64,000 bases of DNA from Paraspadella gotoi. Its lineage: Eukaryota > Chaetognatha. Under the pieces are notes generated by a model. The model made no database searches and was not told the DNA's origin. It worked only from the letters and a program-made list of their open reading frames with translations. Shown in pieces: positions 13,421 through 23,383 of the stretch. The stretch covers positions 5,467,808 through 5,531,807 of the forward strand of contig JBJCIZ010000239.1 in NCBI GenBank assembly GCA_051294375.1, read 5' to 3'. The position numbers and the translations under genes are program-made. Numbering within the stretch: the first letter of the stretch is position 1; every line of letters begins with the position of its first letter.

Positions 13421-13484
13421 CGACTGGGACTTTAGTGCGTTCAACGACAGAGCACGTCTCGCTCCCACTTTCCTCGGCAGACTC
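13421..13484 (-). CDS. Ank: Ankyrin exon 39: tail
   Basis: 64 bp, phase 0 in and phase 1 out. Encodes ESAEESGSETCSVVERTKVP then V. Acceptor ACTTAG, strong donor GTAAGT. The only G+C-rich exon of the tail group. Confidence 0.8.
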
Positions 13485-13765
13485 CTAAGTAGAAAAAAAA
13501 AGTAAAAAACTATTAATGAAAAATTATAATATTATTATTACAGTTACTATTATTATATTAAGTCGAAAAAACTAAGTAAAAAATCATTTTATTAAGAAGA
13601 AAACCATATTATTTAGTAGAAAATTATAATATAATATCAAGCAAAAAATTATATTATTGTATTACCTATATCATTAAAAAATTATATTAGGTTTTAACTA
13701 ATTAAAAAAATAAGTAAAAAAGTAAGTAAAAAAATAAGTAAAAAAAAATTATTAGGGCTACTTAC

Positions 13766-13848
13766 AGTATAAGATCCATCAATTTTTGATGATCTTTGAA
13801 TTGTAGAATCTCTGGATGGACCCAATTCTTCTTTAAACGCATCAAAAC
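13766..13848 (-). CDS. Ank: Ankyrin exon 38: tail
   Basis: 83 bp, phase 1 in and phase 0 out. Encodes FDAFKEELGPSRDSTIQRSS then KIDGSYT. Acceptor TTTTTTTAAG, donor GTAAGT. From here on codons mostly end in A or T. Confidence 0.78.
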
Positions 13849-16080
13849 CTTAAAAAAATATTATTTGATTATTTTCAAATAAATATCAACAAATCATGTA
13901 CAATTTTATTTCAAGCAGCTTATCTTGAAAAACGGAAGGTTCCAGGCACTATAACTAATTATTATAAAAATCAGAGATACTGAAATACCCTATCCCTCTT
14001 TTTTCTGAAAAAGCCATCACCGGGGTTAAAAAATTAAGTGCTACCACTAAAAAATTTTTAATCCAGATAAATACATAATTAAGAATAAATATCAACATGG
14101 ATTGTTGCAATTTTCACAGTTGACACTAAAATTTAGTGCTGTAAAAGGTACTAAAAACTTGGATGTATTTTGTATTTTTATTGATATTCTATGATGCAAC
14201 AATTCAAATTTATTACCAGATTGAATTAAATTTTGTGCCTAAAACGTCACCATGAAACTAGGAAACAATATTTTTTTTAAATTATAAAAGATATATAATG
14301 CTATTAAATATAAATATAATATTATAATTTAATTCAATCTTAACTTAATGTGTTTGTTAAACTCATCTTGATTATCTATTTCTAAAAGTTCCTAATCCTA
14401 AGTAAACATCTTATCTCACTGGGTGATTTTATATGTATGAAATAATATAAAATATGATGAATGATTAGGGCAAAAATTTCATATACAAGCCAAAGAATCC
14501 TCTTCAGCCGATCATCATTGAAAAAACATTTTTTACTAAATATTAATACATTAATACGCTCATAGTAAAAAAGTAGCTAATTTAATAAGGAGGTAATTTC
14601 TGCTTTGGTCACTTCATTCAGTTCTTTTGTACTTGTAAATGTACTAATTAAATAAAAAATACCTCCTCAGTACATAATCTTTATCAATAATCTTATTTTA
14701 AGATATAAACTTGTAGCTTTTTTTTTTAAATTATAATGCTAGAAAAAAATCACGCAGCTCGATAGATGCTATTCTAAAAAAAAAGATTTTGATTCGTTGA
14801 CAACCTGCTGACGAAAGAGGACTGGGGGAAAAGGTAAAGCTATCTTCACCCAACCCTCGCCTGGGAGTCGTGGGTGTCTTCAGATAAGAAGGGGAAAACA
14901 GGAGATCGTCCAGCGAATCTCCTGTGTTTTTTGGGTTGTTTTTTTGGGATGTTTTTTTTTTTACATTGCGTACGAAATAAAATATGACATTAAAAAAAAG
15001 GACCCACAAAACAGACTGACATGCAATCGGAAAACAAGAGTTTTTATTTATTTCTATCACATTGTCGCCAATTGTAATGAGATGATTTTACAATCGGCAT
15101 AACTTTGGGAGGTTAGTATATTTATAATCAAAATTATCAATCCCAAACAAAAAAAGTTTAATATGAATAATAAGACGAGCAAAAAAGATATTTTTTTTAA
15201 AAAGTCGCTAAAAACAAAGCTTTTATTCTGTTAGTTATTGCTCCCTCCCGTCCATAACATGTTACAAAAATATTGTAGCTGTATATATTTTTACACGGTT
15301 ATGAAAAAAAAAACCCGGAAATAAAACTGTCCAATTAAAAGCTTTGCAAATAGTGTTCAACGCTGCAAATAAAAAGAAAATAACCCATCAAAAAGTCTCA
15401 TACAGACCACATAAAAAGCTAAAAACTTTAACGTGCACATTTTTTTAAAGAAAAAATAAAAGTTGAAAAAATAAGGAGAAAAAAAAAGTTGAAACGATTG
15501 AAGAAAACCCTTACTTAGGTATAGCATTTCAAGCAGCGCCCAAATTAATCGTTACCTAAATTGGCTCTCTCAAGTTTATCAAGTGCTATATTATAGGATC
15601 GGAAAAAAAAAATCAGAAAAAAAAACGTAAAAAAAAAAAGTTGATGAACGGCGATAAAGAAGAAAGAATATAAAATAAGAAATGAAAATTACTGGTGAAA
15701 AATCATTTCGGTAAACGGTTAAAATAAAGTAAAAAAAGATGTGCAACCCTTCCATTAAATTTCTGTCATTAATACGTATTTAAAATTGAAAACAAAAAAA
15801 TCGACTCTTGCTTTTTCTCTTTAGCATTGTTTGATTTACATCCATTTATAAATATTGTAGATAATTTAGAATCCCTATGCCTAATAATATGCGATTATAA
15901 TCGAATACAACAAGTTTGGATTCAGTACAACCATAATCAACAAACATAGATTAAGTCTGAGCAAACGAAAACATATTAGAATAGAGAAACAAAAAAATGT
16001 TTAAATTATAATTGTCTGACGTCACTGACTCAGATCCTGACCCAAGACCCTGACACAAAACCCTGACCCAAGACCCTCAC
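13849..16080. other. Introns around exon 37
   Basis: AT-rich with many A and T runs. Apart from exon 37 (14805-14921) nothing coding is seen. Simple-repeat density is still low here and rises sharply from 16.2 kb upward. Confidence 0.65.
14805..14921 (-). CDS. Ank: Probable ankyrin exon 37: tail, Ser/Thr-Pro rich
   Basis: 117 bp, phase 1-1. Encodes DSLDDLLFSPSYLKTPTTPR then RGLGEDSFTFSPSPLSSA. G+C is clearly higher than the surrounding intron, the splice sites are ACACAG and GTTGTC, and the phases match exon 36 (out 1) and exon 38 (in 1). Several SP/TP sites suggest phosphorylation. Being phase 1-1 it can be skipped without frame loss. Confidence 0.72.
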
Positions 16081-16209
16081 CCGTCTGATCCAACTGCAAC
16101 TTGGCCGCCTCTCTCTCCGAATTGTCAGTCACCGTCATCACGTTGTACATACACTTTGTGACGACATCTTCGCGTTTGATCTTTCTTAACGCTTTCTCCA
16201 AATTGTTGC
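16081..16209 (-). CDS. Ank: Ankyrin exon 36: end of death domain; acceptor edge multiplied upstream
   Basis: 129 bp, phase 1-1. Encodes NNLEKALRKIKREDVVTKCM, YNVMTVTDNSEREAAKLQLD and QT. Acceptor CACCAG, donor GTGAGG. Its first 30-odd bases with the acceptor are copied four more times in the intron before it (16292-16705). This copy is the true one because only it continues into the rest of the domain. Confidence 0.94.
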
Positions 16210-16256
16210 CTGGTGAGAAGCAAAGATCAGGTGGTTGTCTCTCTGTCTCTTTCTCT

Positions 16257-16290
<34 letters not shown>

Positions 16291-16350
16291 TGATCTTTCT
16301 CAACGTTTTTTCCAAATTGTTGCCTGGTGAGAAGAAGCAAAAATTGGGTG

Positions 16351-16420
<70 letters not shown>

Positions 16421-16705
16421 CTCTCTTTTGATCTTTCTTAACGCTTTCTCCAAATTGTTGCCTGGTGAGAAGAAGTAAAGATCAGGTGGGTCTCTCTCTC
16501 TCTCTCTCTCTCTTTCTCTTCTCTCTCTTCTCTCTCTCTTTCTCTTTTTTGATCTTTCTTAACGCTTTCTCCAAATTGTTGCCTGGTTAGAAGAAGTAAA
16601 GATCAGGTGGGTGTCTCTCTCTCTCCCTCTTTCTCTCTCTCTCTCTCTTTTGATCTTTCTTAACGCTTTTTCCAAATTGTTGCCTGGTGAGAAGAAGCAA
16701 AAATT
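16178..16705 (-). repeat. Exon-edge acceptor array: 5 copies of the exon 36 start separated by (CT)n
   Basis: Copies of the block gatctttcttaacgcttt...ccaaattgttgcctgg begin at + 16178 (true exon), 16292, 16430, 16551 and 16652, spaced 101-138 bases. Each keeps CACCAG (one has AACCAG) followed by GCAACAATTTGGAGAAA on the gene strand, then a (GA)n run. The frame is open from the second copy into the exon, so use of an upstream acceptor could insert Arg-Glu dipeptide runs. More (CT)n, without exon copies, continues to 16915. Confidence 0.92.
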
Positions 16706-16710
16706 TGGTG

Positions 16711-16782
<72 letters not shown>

Positions 16783-16864
16783 TATTTATGGCCTATTGTT
16801 TTATTTTCTGCCTAAAGCCCATTGAACAAATTCAAATTCACAAATTATATCTGTCTCTCTTTCT

Positions 16865-16916
<52 letters not shown>

Positions 16917-16924
16917 ACGCTTAC

Positions 16925-17069
16925 CAGTGGCCTGGTCCCCGGCGGATTCGTGCCAAATGTGAAGCATGGCGAGTGCTTGATCGCAAAGATTGTTTGGGTA
17001 ATCATGTTTGATGGCTTGAAAGTCTTTGTCTTTGAGATCAAGATGACAGGCGAGGACGACCCAATCTCC
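16925..17069 (-). CDS. Ank: Ankyrin exon 35: death domain core
   Basis: 145 bp, phase 0 in and phase 1 out. Encodes GDWVVLACHLDLKDKDFQAI, KHDYPNNLCDQALAMLHIWH and ESAGDQAT. The DW..LA..L and HIWHESAG motifs are typical of the ankyrin death domain. Acceptor AACCAG, donor GTAAGC directly followed by (GA)n on the gene strand. Confidence 0.95.
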
Positions 17070-17164
17070 CTGGTTATAATTTATTTAATCGCCCAGTTAA
17101 TCGGTTTTTAAAGCTAAATATTTATTTATTTTTTTTAAATTCAAGCTTGTGGCCCCGCTCTTAC

Positions 17165-17232
17165 CTGTAACACGTCGGCGATGTCAGAGAGCTTAAGTTC
17201 TGCTCGCTGTACCGTCGCCGTAGGCGAAAGTC
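17165..17232 (-). CDS. Ank: Ankyrin exon 34: death domain, first helix
   Basis: 68 bp, phase 1 in and phase 0 out. Encodes LSPTATVQRAELKLSDIADV then LQ, matching the RADLRLSDIA-type first helix of ankyrin death domains. Acceptor TGTCAAG, donor GTAAGA. Confidence 0.82.
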
Positions 17233-17339
17233 CTTGACAGAGGATAAATAAAAGGTAAACCAAACAATATGTTAACAAAAAAAAAAAAGCAAAAAACAAA
17301 ACAAAAGGGAAGACAAAACAAAACAAAAAAAAAACTAAC

Positions 17340-17406
17340 CCAATTTTCGTATGAGTTCTGCTCTTCTCTCTCCCGGTATGGAAGGCGGAGCGTTGTCATC
17401 GCTCGC
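17340..17406 (-). CDS. Ank: Probable ankyrin exon 33: before death domain
   Basis: 67 bp, phase 0 in and phase 1 out. Encodes ASDDNAPPSIPGERRAELIR then KL. Acceptor TTTTTTTTAAG, donor GTTAGT. Phase fits both neighbours. The sequence itself is not conserved enough to prove it. Confidence 0.6.
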
Positions 17407-18060
17407 CTTAAAAAAAAAAGAAATAAACCACACGATACATTTATAAAGCAAGTAATTAATATTAATAAACTATTAATCTGATTAAATATTTTTAAAAAGT
17501 AGTAGGAAATTGTATTAAAAACAAAGTTACGAAATAAAAAAAAAACAAAGGAACGAATAAAGGTATAAAGTTTGCAGAATAATAGTTCCCTTTAAATTTC
17601 GCGGGGCAGAAAAATGATAAATAAAGATAACTTTTAATCGTATGAAATAAAAAAAAACAAAGGAAAGAATAAAGGAATAAAGTTTGCATAATAAATTTAA
17701 ATTTTGCGGGGCTGAAAAATAATAAATTAGTTCAACGGACGGGTTGGCTGCGATGCCCATTTGGGAAGGGGGTTTCTTACTGTTGGCTTTGGGGGCTTCC
17801 AACACTCAGTGACACCTCCACTCACTAGCGGGGTTACCCTAGGACGGTCTCGCTTTGCCAACGCAGAGGGAAGTCGTTAAGACTGTGGATGGAACACTAC
17901 GTCTGGGATGTAGTTTTCCCCCTCTGAGCCAATGGGATTGGCGGAACGACGTTAAAATCACCTCGTCTGACAGAGTATCACGGATAATTATATGAGAGTT
18001 ATGATAGTTTTTAAAATAGATTTGAGAAAAAAAAACCGGATGTGATTCTCCAAAACTCAC
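17407..18060. other. Intron with a short tandem duplication and an unassigned GC-richer block
   Basis: 17525-17720 holds two copies of a roughly 110-base AT-rich unit (each with cggggc[t/a]gaaaaat and aataaagtttgca). 17740-17960 is richer in G+C and looks like an interspersed repeat remnant, but has no second copy in the window, so it stays unassigned. Confidence 0.5.
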
Positions 18061-18075
18061 CTCTGAGCCACTCTC
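18061..18075 (-). CDS. Ank: Possible 15-bp microexon, ankyrin exon 32
   Basis: Five codons, ESGSE, between TTATCAAG and GTGAGT. Phase 0-0, and it would follow LPDYSR just as ESESD follows LPIYTK in vertebrate ankyrins. Too short to be sure; the flanking exons also join in phase without it. Confidence 0.4.
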
Positions 18076-18319
18076 CTTGATAAGGTGAGCAGTGAAAAAT
18101 GTGGCGTGGCAGTTCTTGGTTAAAATCTCTTTTTATCTCAACTCTATTCTCTTTTCAACTTTTTTCTCTAATCTCTTTTCATCTCCACTTTAATCTTTTT
18201 CGACATTTTTACAGATTTTACAGATTTTTAAATTTCCGTTCAGGGAATAAGGAACCGAATTAGGTACTGAAAGAAAATTCACATTAAAGGCCTTATTTTC
18301 CAAAAACGCCCCATTTCAA

Positions 18320-18525
18320 CTTAAATTTAAAATTAGGTTAATTTTGTAAGTTGGTTAAGGAATTAGGTTAGTGATTAAGGTTAGGGATATGGTTTGTTAT
18401 AGGGTTAGGACTAGGATTTAAAGTTAAGGGATAGGGTTAGAAATTAGAAATAATGGTTTAAGGTTAGGATTTAGGATTATTTTTTAAGATTAGGGTCAGG
18501 GATTAGGGTTATAGTTTATATAATT
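18320..18525 (+). repeat. Degenerate TTAGGG-like repeat
   Basis: Loose repeats of ggttagg, gattaggg and agggttag on the + strand. Similar degenerate arrays occur at about 25230-25640, 26900-27170, 30030-30170 and 52560-52700 (same strand), and in CCCTAA orientation at 42780-42920 and 44520-44690. Too diverged to be a telomere. Confidence 0.7.
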
Positions 18526-18661
18526 ATAAATTTAAACACATACTTCTAAGGTTAAAATTAAACTCCGGAATAAAGCAACCGGGCGCTCTGGGAAAAGAGA
18601 GTCGGACCAGGCCCCCACCCCTTTCCGCCTCGGGCTAAAAAAAAAAAGCTCCTCATCTTAC

Positions 18662-18787
18662 TCTAGAGTAGTCGGGCAGTTGCAGGTTCAGATTGCAGAT
18701 GGGTAGCTGAGGAGCTTGTCCGTCGTGTCGACCGACTTTGGCTTCGCGCATGAAGGCGATTCGAGCCACTGGATCCTGGTTCATATC
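18662..18787 (-). CDS. Ank: Ankyrin exon 31: end of UPA domain
   Basis: 126 bp, 42 codons, phase 0-0. Encodes DMNQDPVARIAFMREAKVGR, HDGQAPQLPICNLNLQLPDY and SR; vertebrates have GRLSFMKEPKSTRG...ICNLNITLPIYTK. Acceptor TTCCAG, donor GTAAGA. Confidence 0.95.
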
Positions 18788-19049
18788 CTGGAAAGAGAGA
18801 AGGAAACATAGATTTGAGAGGAAAAGACCTAAATCTGATATATGAAGGAAATTCTTCACCTTGATTTTAAAATTAAAACAAAAAAATTATTTAACTTGGG
18901 TCAGAGGTCAAACTATGAGTTTTTTTTTACCTTTAGTGTTATGATAAATGTCCTTAACTTGGGTCTGATAATGAAGAAAAGACGGTTGAGAGAAAAACTA
19001 AACTTAAGATGGAAGGAATTTTCTATACTTGTAGTCCGACAATTATGCA

Positions 19050-19312
19050 AAGTCCTCGCCTTAAAACTGACAATTAAAGAAAATATAACAATGATGTAAA
19101 GTCTTCGGCTAAAGTCTGATATTGATGCAAAGTCCTCGCCTTAAAACTGACAATTAAGGGAATTTTTTTCACACATACATAGTCTTGACAATAAAGAAAA
19201 TATAACAATGATGTAAAGTCTTCAGCTACAGTCTGATATTGATGAAAAGTCCTCACCTTAAATCCCCCCAAAAAATGACGTAAAGTCCTCACCTTAAGTC
19301 TGACGATAAAGG
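19050..19312 (-). repeat. Exon-edge donor array at exon 30
   Basis: The exon 30 end and donor (+ strand gtcctcaccttaagtctgac) recurs in changed form at about 19054, 19131 and 19248, with related ttcggctaaagtctgata blocks between. Longer units of roughly 110-115 bp also repeat (19067-19180 against 19192-19255). Each copy keeps a GC or GT dinucleotide at the donor position (CTTAAGGCGAGG or TTAAGGTGAGG), so some may be usable donors. Copies are diverged and units uneven. Confidence 0.7.
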
Positions 19313-19400
19313 GAAGTCTATTTTCTCTGAACGCGTGAAAGATGAGGTGAAGTTGTTCTCCGGATTTCGTGACTGGAACCAAATTTCCCGCCATTTCGAC
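19293..19400 (-). CDS. Ank: Ankyrin exon 30: UPA domain; donor edge repeated downstream
   Basis: 108 bp, 36 codons, phase 0-0. Encodes VEMAGNLVPVTKSGEQLHLI then FHAFRENRLPFIVRLK. Acceptor TTTCAG, donor GTGAGG. Its last 15 bases plus the donor recur several times between 19050 and 19260. Confidence 0.95.
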
Positions 19401-19829
19401 CTGAAAAAGATAATAATTAGGAACGATGACGAGAATATCACGTGACATCGCTTAGAGGGGCAGACGGATTAACGGACGGACAGACGTCCAGACAGACAGT
19501 CGGACCGACAGAAAGACACCCAGCCAAACAATCAAGACGGACAGAGAGTGATGCAAATGGACAGACAGACAGACAGACTGAGTAAGACAATCGGCCGGAA
19601 ATATAGAAAGTAAATAATATACCAATTAACTTAATGTTAACTTTACATTAACATACCCTTGATTATTAACTTATTATTAAACTAATTATATAACTTATTT
19701 TAATTATTTATAATTTACAAATTATTACAAAACCTTAATGAAATTTCTCTAAAATTAATAATGCTGTGATGCCAGGGCTTTGGTCTGTTTCAGATAAACA
19801 TTCAAAATATACCTTTAAAATATAAGATA

Positions 19830-20500
19830 AACAACAATGAAGGATCACCATTTGGTGATGGCTCGCCTATACCTGGATATTGGGATTAAAGAGCCGAAAT
19901 CCATGAAGGGTATAGGTTCCCAACTGATGACCTTCCCATTGTATAAACATAATAGATAAAAAATATTCAGAAATAGAATAATTAAAAATTAGGATAAAGG
20001 AAAAAATTATTTTCATTAAAGTATTTTAAAATTGTATTCATGACATAAAGGTGCCCCTATAGACCTTTCCCCAGTATGTATCCCTATCAGAACATACAAT
20101 TCTACTTTGTAGTCTTATCCCTATTAGTTTTTTTAAAAAAATCATATATAACTTTGGTCCCCCATCACAAAATTATCCATTCCCACCCCTTTCTGTTCAG
20201 CCTATTAGATATTATGATTTTTCATTAATGACTTTCTAACAGGAATGATGTGTGATATCTATTAGAAAACTAGGACAGATTGTAATCTAACCTTGTGTTG
20301 TGTAGATGCTCCCTCTATTTCCAGAAGACAACACTGACTTCCCATTCCCAAAATGAGTTATTAGATATAATGATAAGTAAAATATTTTTAAGAAAGCAAT
20401 ATATATATATTTAAAGAATATAGATTAAATGGTAAATCTTTCATAAAATATAATAATAAAAAATAAAAAATAGTGAAACAAGTAATTTGAAAATTTTCAT
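19830..20500 (+). repeat. Interspersed repeat family A, longest copy
   Basis: Shares blocks with 24880-25062 (reverse), 30880-31215 and 49695-49805. Shared words include agtgaaacaagtaatttg, ctgttcagcct.ttagatat and the ctgacttccc..tcc..aaaatga block. No open frame; an old non-autonomous element of unknown class. Contains palindromic-looking text near both ends but clear terminal repeats were not found. Confidence 0.6.
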
Positions 20501-20618
20501 AAAGAAGAACAGACGAAGAGTGTCAGACATTCATTCAGAAAAACAGATATTAAGAGTCAGATACAAAGAGATAGCCGCAGTCATACAGACGGACAGAGAG
20601 ACCAACAGACGGACTCAC

Positions 20619-20705
20619 CCACTGCTGTTTGGACTCGAGGACTTCGACGTCTCGACTTCTCGCGACTTCCACGAAATGTTCTTGCGATTCTAACGTCTTG
20701 TCCAT
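20619..20705 (-). CDS. Ank: Ankyrin exon 29: UPA domain
   Basis: 87 bp, 29 codons, phase 0-0. Encodes [20 protein letters not shown] then EVLESKQQW, matching [25 protein letters not shown]. Acceptor CGCCAG, donor GTGAGT. Confidence 0.95.
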
Positions 20706-20893
20706 CTGGCGGATGAGAGAAGGGGCGTGGAGTGGACAAATAGGGGGGCGTGGAGTGGCCGAAGGGGGAGTGATAGAGAGGGGTGTGATCACGAGGGAGT
20801 TTGGGGATAGTTGTTACTTTCTTTAAACCAGGGTACGAACCTCTCTAACTGAAAACAATGCAGCCATGTCATGTCATATGTCCCATTGTTCCA

Positions 20894-20946
20894 GCTCTCT
20901 CTCTCTCTCCCTCCCTCCCTCTCTCCCTCTCTCTCTCTCTCTCTCA
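20894..20946. repeat. (CT)n tract beside exon 28 donor
   Basis: Pyrimidine repeat on the + strand that starts immediately after the exon 28 donor; purine on the gene strand. Confidence 0.9.
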
Positions 20947-20947
20947 C

Positions 20948-21124
20948 CTTATCGTCCGTCATACAGAAGACCCTTAGACGGGCCTCCATTTCCGACTGTC
21001 GTTTGGCGAAGACGACAAACTTGGACATGAACGGGCAGGCTATGGCCTCGCGGTAAAGCTCCGTCGCCATCTTCGTCGCCTCGTTGTGATTCTGACAATC
21101 CATCAGCCAGAAACGAGCGGAAAC
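20948..21124 (-). CDS. Ank: Ankyrin exon 28: ZU5/UPA junction
   Basis: 177 bp, 59 codons, phase 0-0. Encodes VSARFWLMDCQNHNEATKMA, TELYREAIACPFMSKFVVFA and KRQSEMEARLRVFCMTDDK. SARFWLxDC ends the second ZU5 domain and the UPA domain follows. Acceptor TTTCAG, donor GTGAGA. Confidence 0.96.
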
Positions 21125-21629
21125 CTGAAAACGGAAAAAAAAGGGGGATTTGAATTTGTTGATTATTTTTATCCTTTTTTTAAAATTAATATTATGTATT
21201 TTATGTTTAATATTAGAGAGAAAAATTGAAAAGCAATATATTTGTCTATTTGTAAATGCATTTGTAATATAAACAAAGAATACAATTTTCGCAAGCGAAA
21301 AAAAAAACAGAATAAAACATAATTAGGGGTTTCTAGCTTTTAAACATGTAATACATATTGTAATGTAATACATGTAATACATATTCCTTGTATCTTCACA
21401 AGGACATAACGAAAACAACGACAACAATAAAATCAACGACAACAATAAAAAAACGATAACCACAACAACAAAAACGTCAAGAACAACTACATCTATAACA
21501 CGAAAATAAATATAAAAAAAATTATAATAATAATATCAATAGTAATAACAATAATAATAACAGTAATAATAATTACAAAAATAACGATAACGACTAATAA
21601 TAACTGACTAACGAATTCCCCAAACTCAC

Positions 21630-21756
21630 AGTCGTCGTAAAGGAAACGCATTCATTGACAAAAGTGAGGGGCGTCGTGCCGGTGATGTCTTCCCACTGCG
21701 CAGGCGTGGTCCCTCCCGTGATGGAGCACAACAGTCGCAACGTGGGGGCGTCGCTT
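21630..21756 (-). CDS. Ank: Ankyrin exon 27: second ZU5 domain, end
   Basis: 127 bp, phase 2 in and phase 0 out. Encodes [40 protein letters not shown] and TT, nearly identical to the vertebrate sequence. Acceptor CTCTCAG, preceded on the gene strand by 350 bases of pure pyrimidine. Donor GTGAGT. Confidence 0.96.
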
Positions 21757-21769
21757 CTGAGAGAGAGAG

Positions 21770-22135
21770 AGAAAGAGGGGGAGGGGGGAAGAGAGGGAGA
21801 GAGGGAAGGAGGGAAGGAGGAAGGGAGGAAAGGAAAGGAGGGAAGGAACAGGAAAGGAAAGGAGAGGAGAGGAAAGAAAAGAAAAGAAAAGAAAAGAAAA
21901 GAAAAGAAAAGAAAAGAAAAGAAAAGAAAAGAAAAGAAAAGAAAAGAAAAGAAAAAATGAAACAGAAGGAAAGGAAAGGAAAGAAAATGAAAGGAAAGGA
22001 AAGGAAAGGAAAGGAAAGGAAAGGAAAGGAAAGGAAAGGAAAGGAAAGGAAAGGAAAGGAAAGGAAAGGAAAGGAAAGGAAAGGAAAGGAAAGGAAAGGA
22101 AAAGAAAAGAAAGGAGCCAAAAGGAAAGAAAGAAA
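21770..22135. repeat. Purine pentamer array (GAAAA)n then (GGAAA)n
   Basis: (GAAAA)n at about 21870-21955 and (GGAAA)n at about 21965-22100, all purine on the + strand. On the gene strand this is a pure pyrimidine tract leading into the exon 27 acceptor. Such mirror-type purine runs can form triplex DNA. Confidence 0.92.
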
Positions 22136-22398
22136 AGACAAGGTATACAGGATAGAAAAATAGGGTAAGGGGAAAGTGAGGAAGGGGGAAGGGGAAGTCC
22201 GTGAGATTCCCAAAATCCTTTCAATTGATTTCCACATCGAACGTCTCAAATTTTTCGTCGCTTCTCCTACCCCAAGGAAAACAATAACCGCTAAGACGAC
22301 GACCAAGACGACGACAACCACAAATATAACCACCAGGAGGAACGACGACCACGACCACAAAACGACCACAACATTCCCACCCCCTCACCGGTACAAAC

Positions 22399-22638
22399 CT
22401 TTGAGTAGCAGGCACCGCCGCAGACTGTGGATGTCCCCCTGTATTTCCAAGGCCTCCTCCTCCTCCTCCTCCTCCTCCCCCTGGTCCTGGAACCCCGCTT
22501 CCTCCTCCTCCTCCTCCTCCTCCGTATTTGTTGAGCATACCCTTTGAGGCAGCTTGAGGCACAGGGATGGTCAGTGTGATTGGCTTGTGGAACTTGCGAC
22601 GTCGGGGCTCCACCGTGACGATGGGGCTGACGGCCACC
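22399..22638 (-). CDS. Ank: Ankyrin exon 26: second ZU5 domain with poly-glycine insertion
   Basis: 240 bp, phase 2-2. Encodes [20 protein letters not shown] and [18 protein letters not shown], then a Gly-rich block (about eight G, SGVPGP, about ten [18 protein letters not shown]), where other ankyrins go straight from MLNxxGG to DAPTLRLL. The insert of roughly 40 residues sits in a ZU5 loop and is encoded by two GGA runs (22456-22481 and 22499-22525). It is in frame and joins correctly to exon 27, so it is probably translated. Donor GTTTGT. Confidence 0.92.
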
Positions 22639-22679
22639 CTGTGAAGAAGGGGGTTGGTGTTGGGTAGGGGAGGGAAGCA

Positions 22680-23065
22680 GGGATTGTGTTTATGTTTATG
22701 TTTATGTTTATTTATCTCTTTGTCTTTTCTTTGTTTCTTTTTTTTCTTTTTCATTTATCTCTTTCATTTATGTTTATTTGTTTATTTATGTTTCTTTGCG
22801 TCTTTGTTTTTTCTTTTCTTGTCTTTGTCTTTTCTTTCTTTTCTTTTTGTCTTTCTTTCTTTCCTTGTCTTTCTTTCTTTCTTTCTTTCTCTTTCTTTCT
22901 TTCATTTTTTCTTTCTTTCCTTGCCTTTTCTTTCTTTTGCTTTTCCTTCCTTCTATCTTTCTCTCTCTCTATTTCTCCATCTTTCTCCTTCCATCTTTCT
23001 CTCTCTCTCTTTCTCCTTCTTTCTCCTTCCATCTTTCTCTATCTCTCCTTCTTCTTTCTCCTTCC
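22680..23065. repeat. Pyrimidine-rich low-complexity tract
   Basis: TTTATG hexamers (22687-22715), then (CTTT)n and (CT)n mixtures up to the exon 25 donor. Purine-rich on the gene strand. Confidence 0.85.
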
Positions 23066-23072
23066 ATCTCAC

Positions 23073-23170
23073 CTGTTCCCAAGAAGTTTGCTGACCAACT
23101 CAGACGCGATCGGCTGGGCCTGCAAACCCACTTTGATTCTTTTGGTGAGCGCACCCTCCGGGAAGACAGC
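23073..23170 (-). CDS. Ank: Ankyrin exon 25: second ZU5 domain
   Basis: 98 bp, phase 0 in and phase 2 out. Encodes [20 protein letters not shown] then [19 protein letters not shown] is the ZU5 signature. Acceptor CCTCAG, donor GTGAGA. Confidence 0.95.
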
Positions 23171-23290
23171 CTGAGGACAAGGACATGCAAATGAAAATAT
23201 ATGAGGACGATAGAAAATGGGAAAAAATTGTGGGGGGGGGGAAATGAGGAAAATGTAAAAATTGGCAAAAATGAAAGAAATCAAACGAAC

Positions 23291-23383
23291 CTGCACTTGC
23301 GGCACCACGGTGGAACTGAGCATCCCGCCGTCCGCACCGATGCTGTGCGACTCCTGGCGGATGCGCGTCACAATCGCGAAGTA
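23291..23383 (-). CDS. Ank: Ankyrin exon 24: second ZU5 domain, start
   Basis: 93 bp, 31 codons, phase 0-0. Encodes [20 protein letters not shown] then [11 protein letters not shown], the opening of the second ZU5 domain with its conserved GxxGGxLSS turn. Acceptor CTTCAG, donor GTTCGT. Confidence 0.95.

Noticed and set aside
18320-18525. Telomere or subtelomere
   Set aside because: The repeats are short and degenerate and lie inside an intron of a single-copy gene.
21626-22369. 247-codon frame of FLSFPFLSF repeats
   Set aside because: Translation of the (GGAAA)n array on the minus strand.
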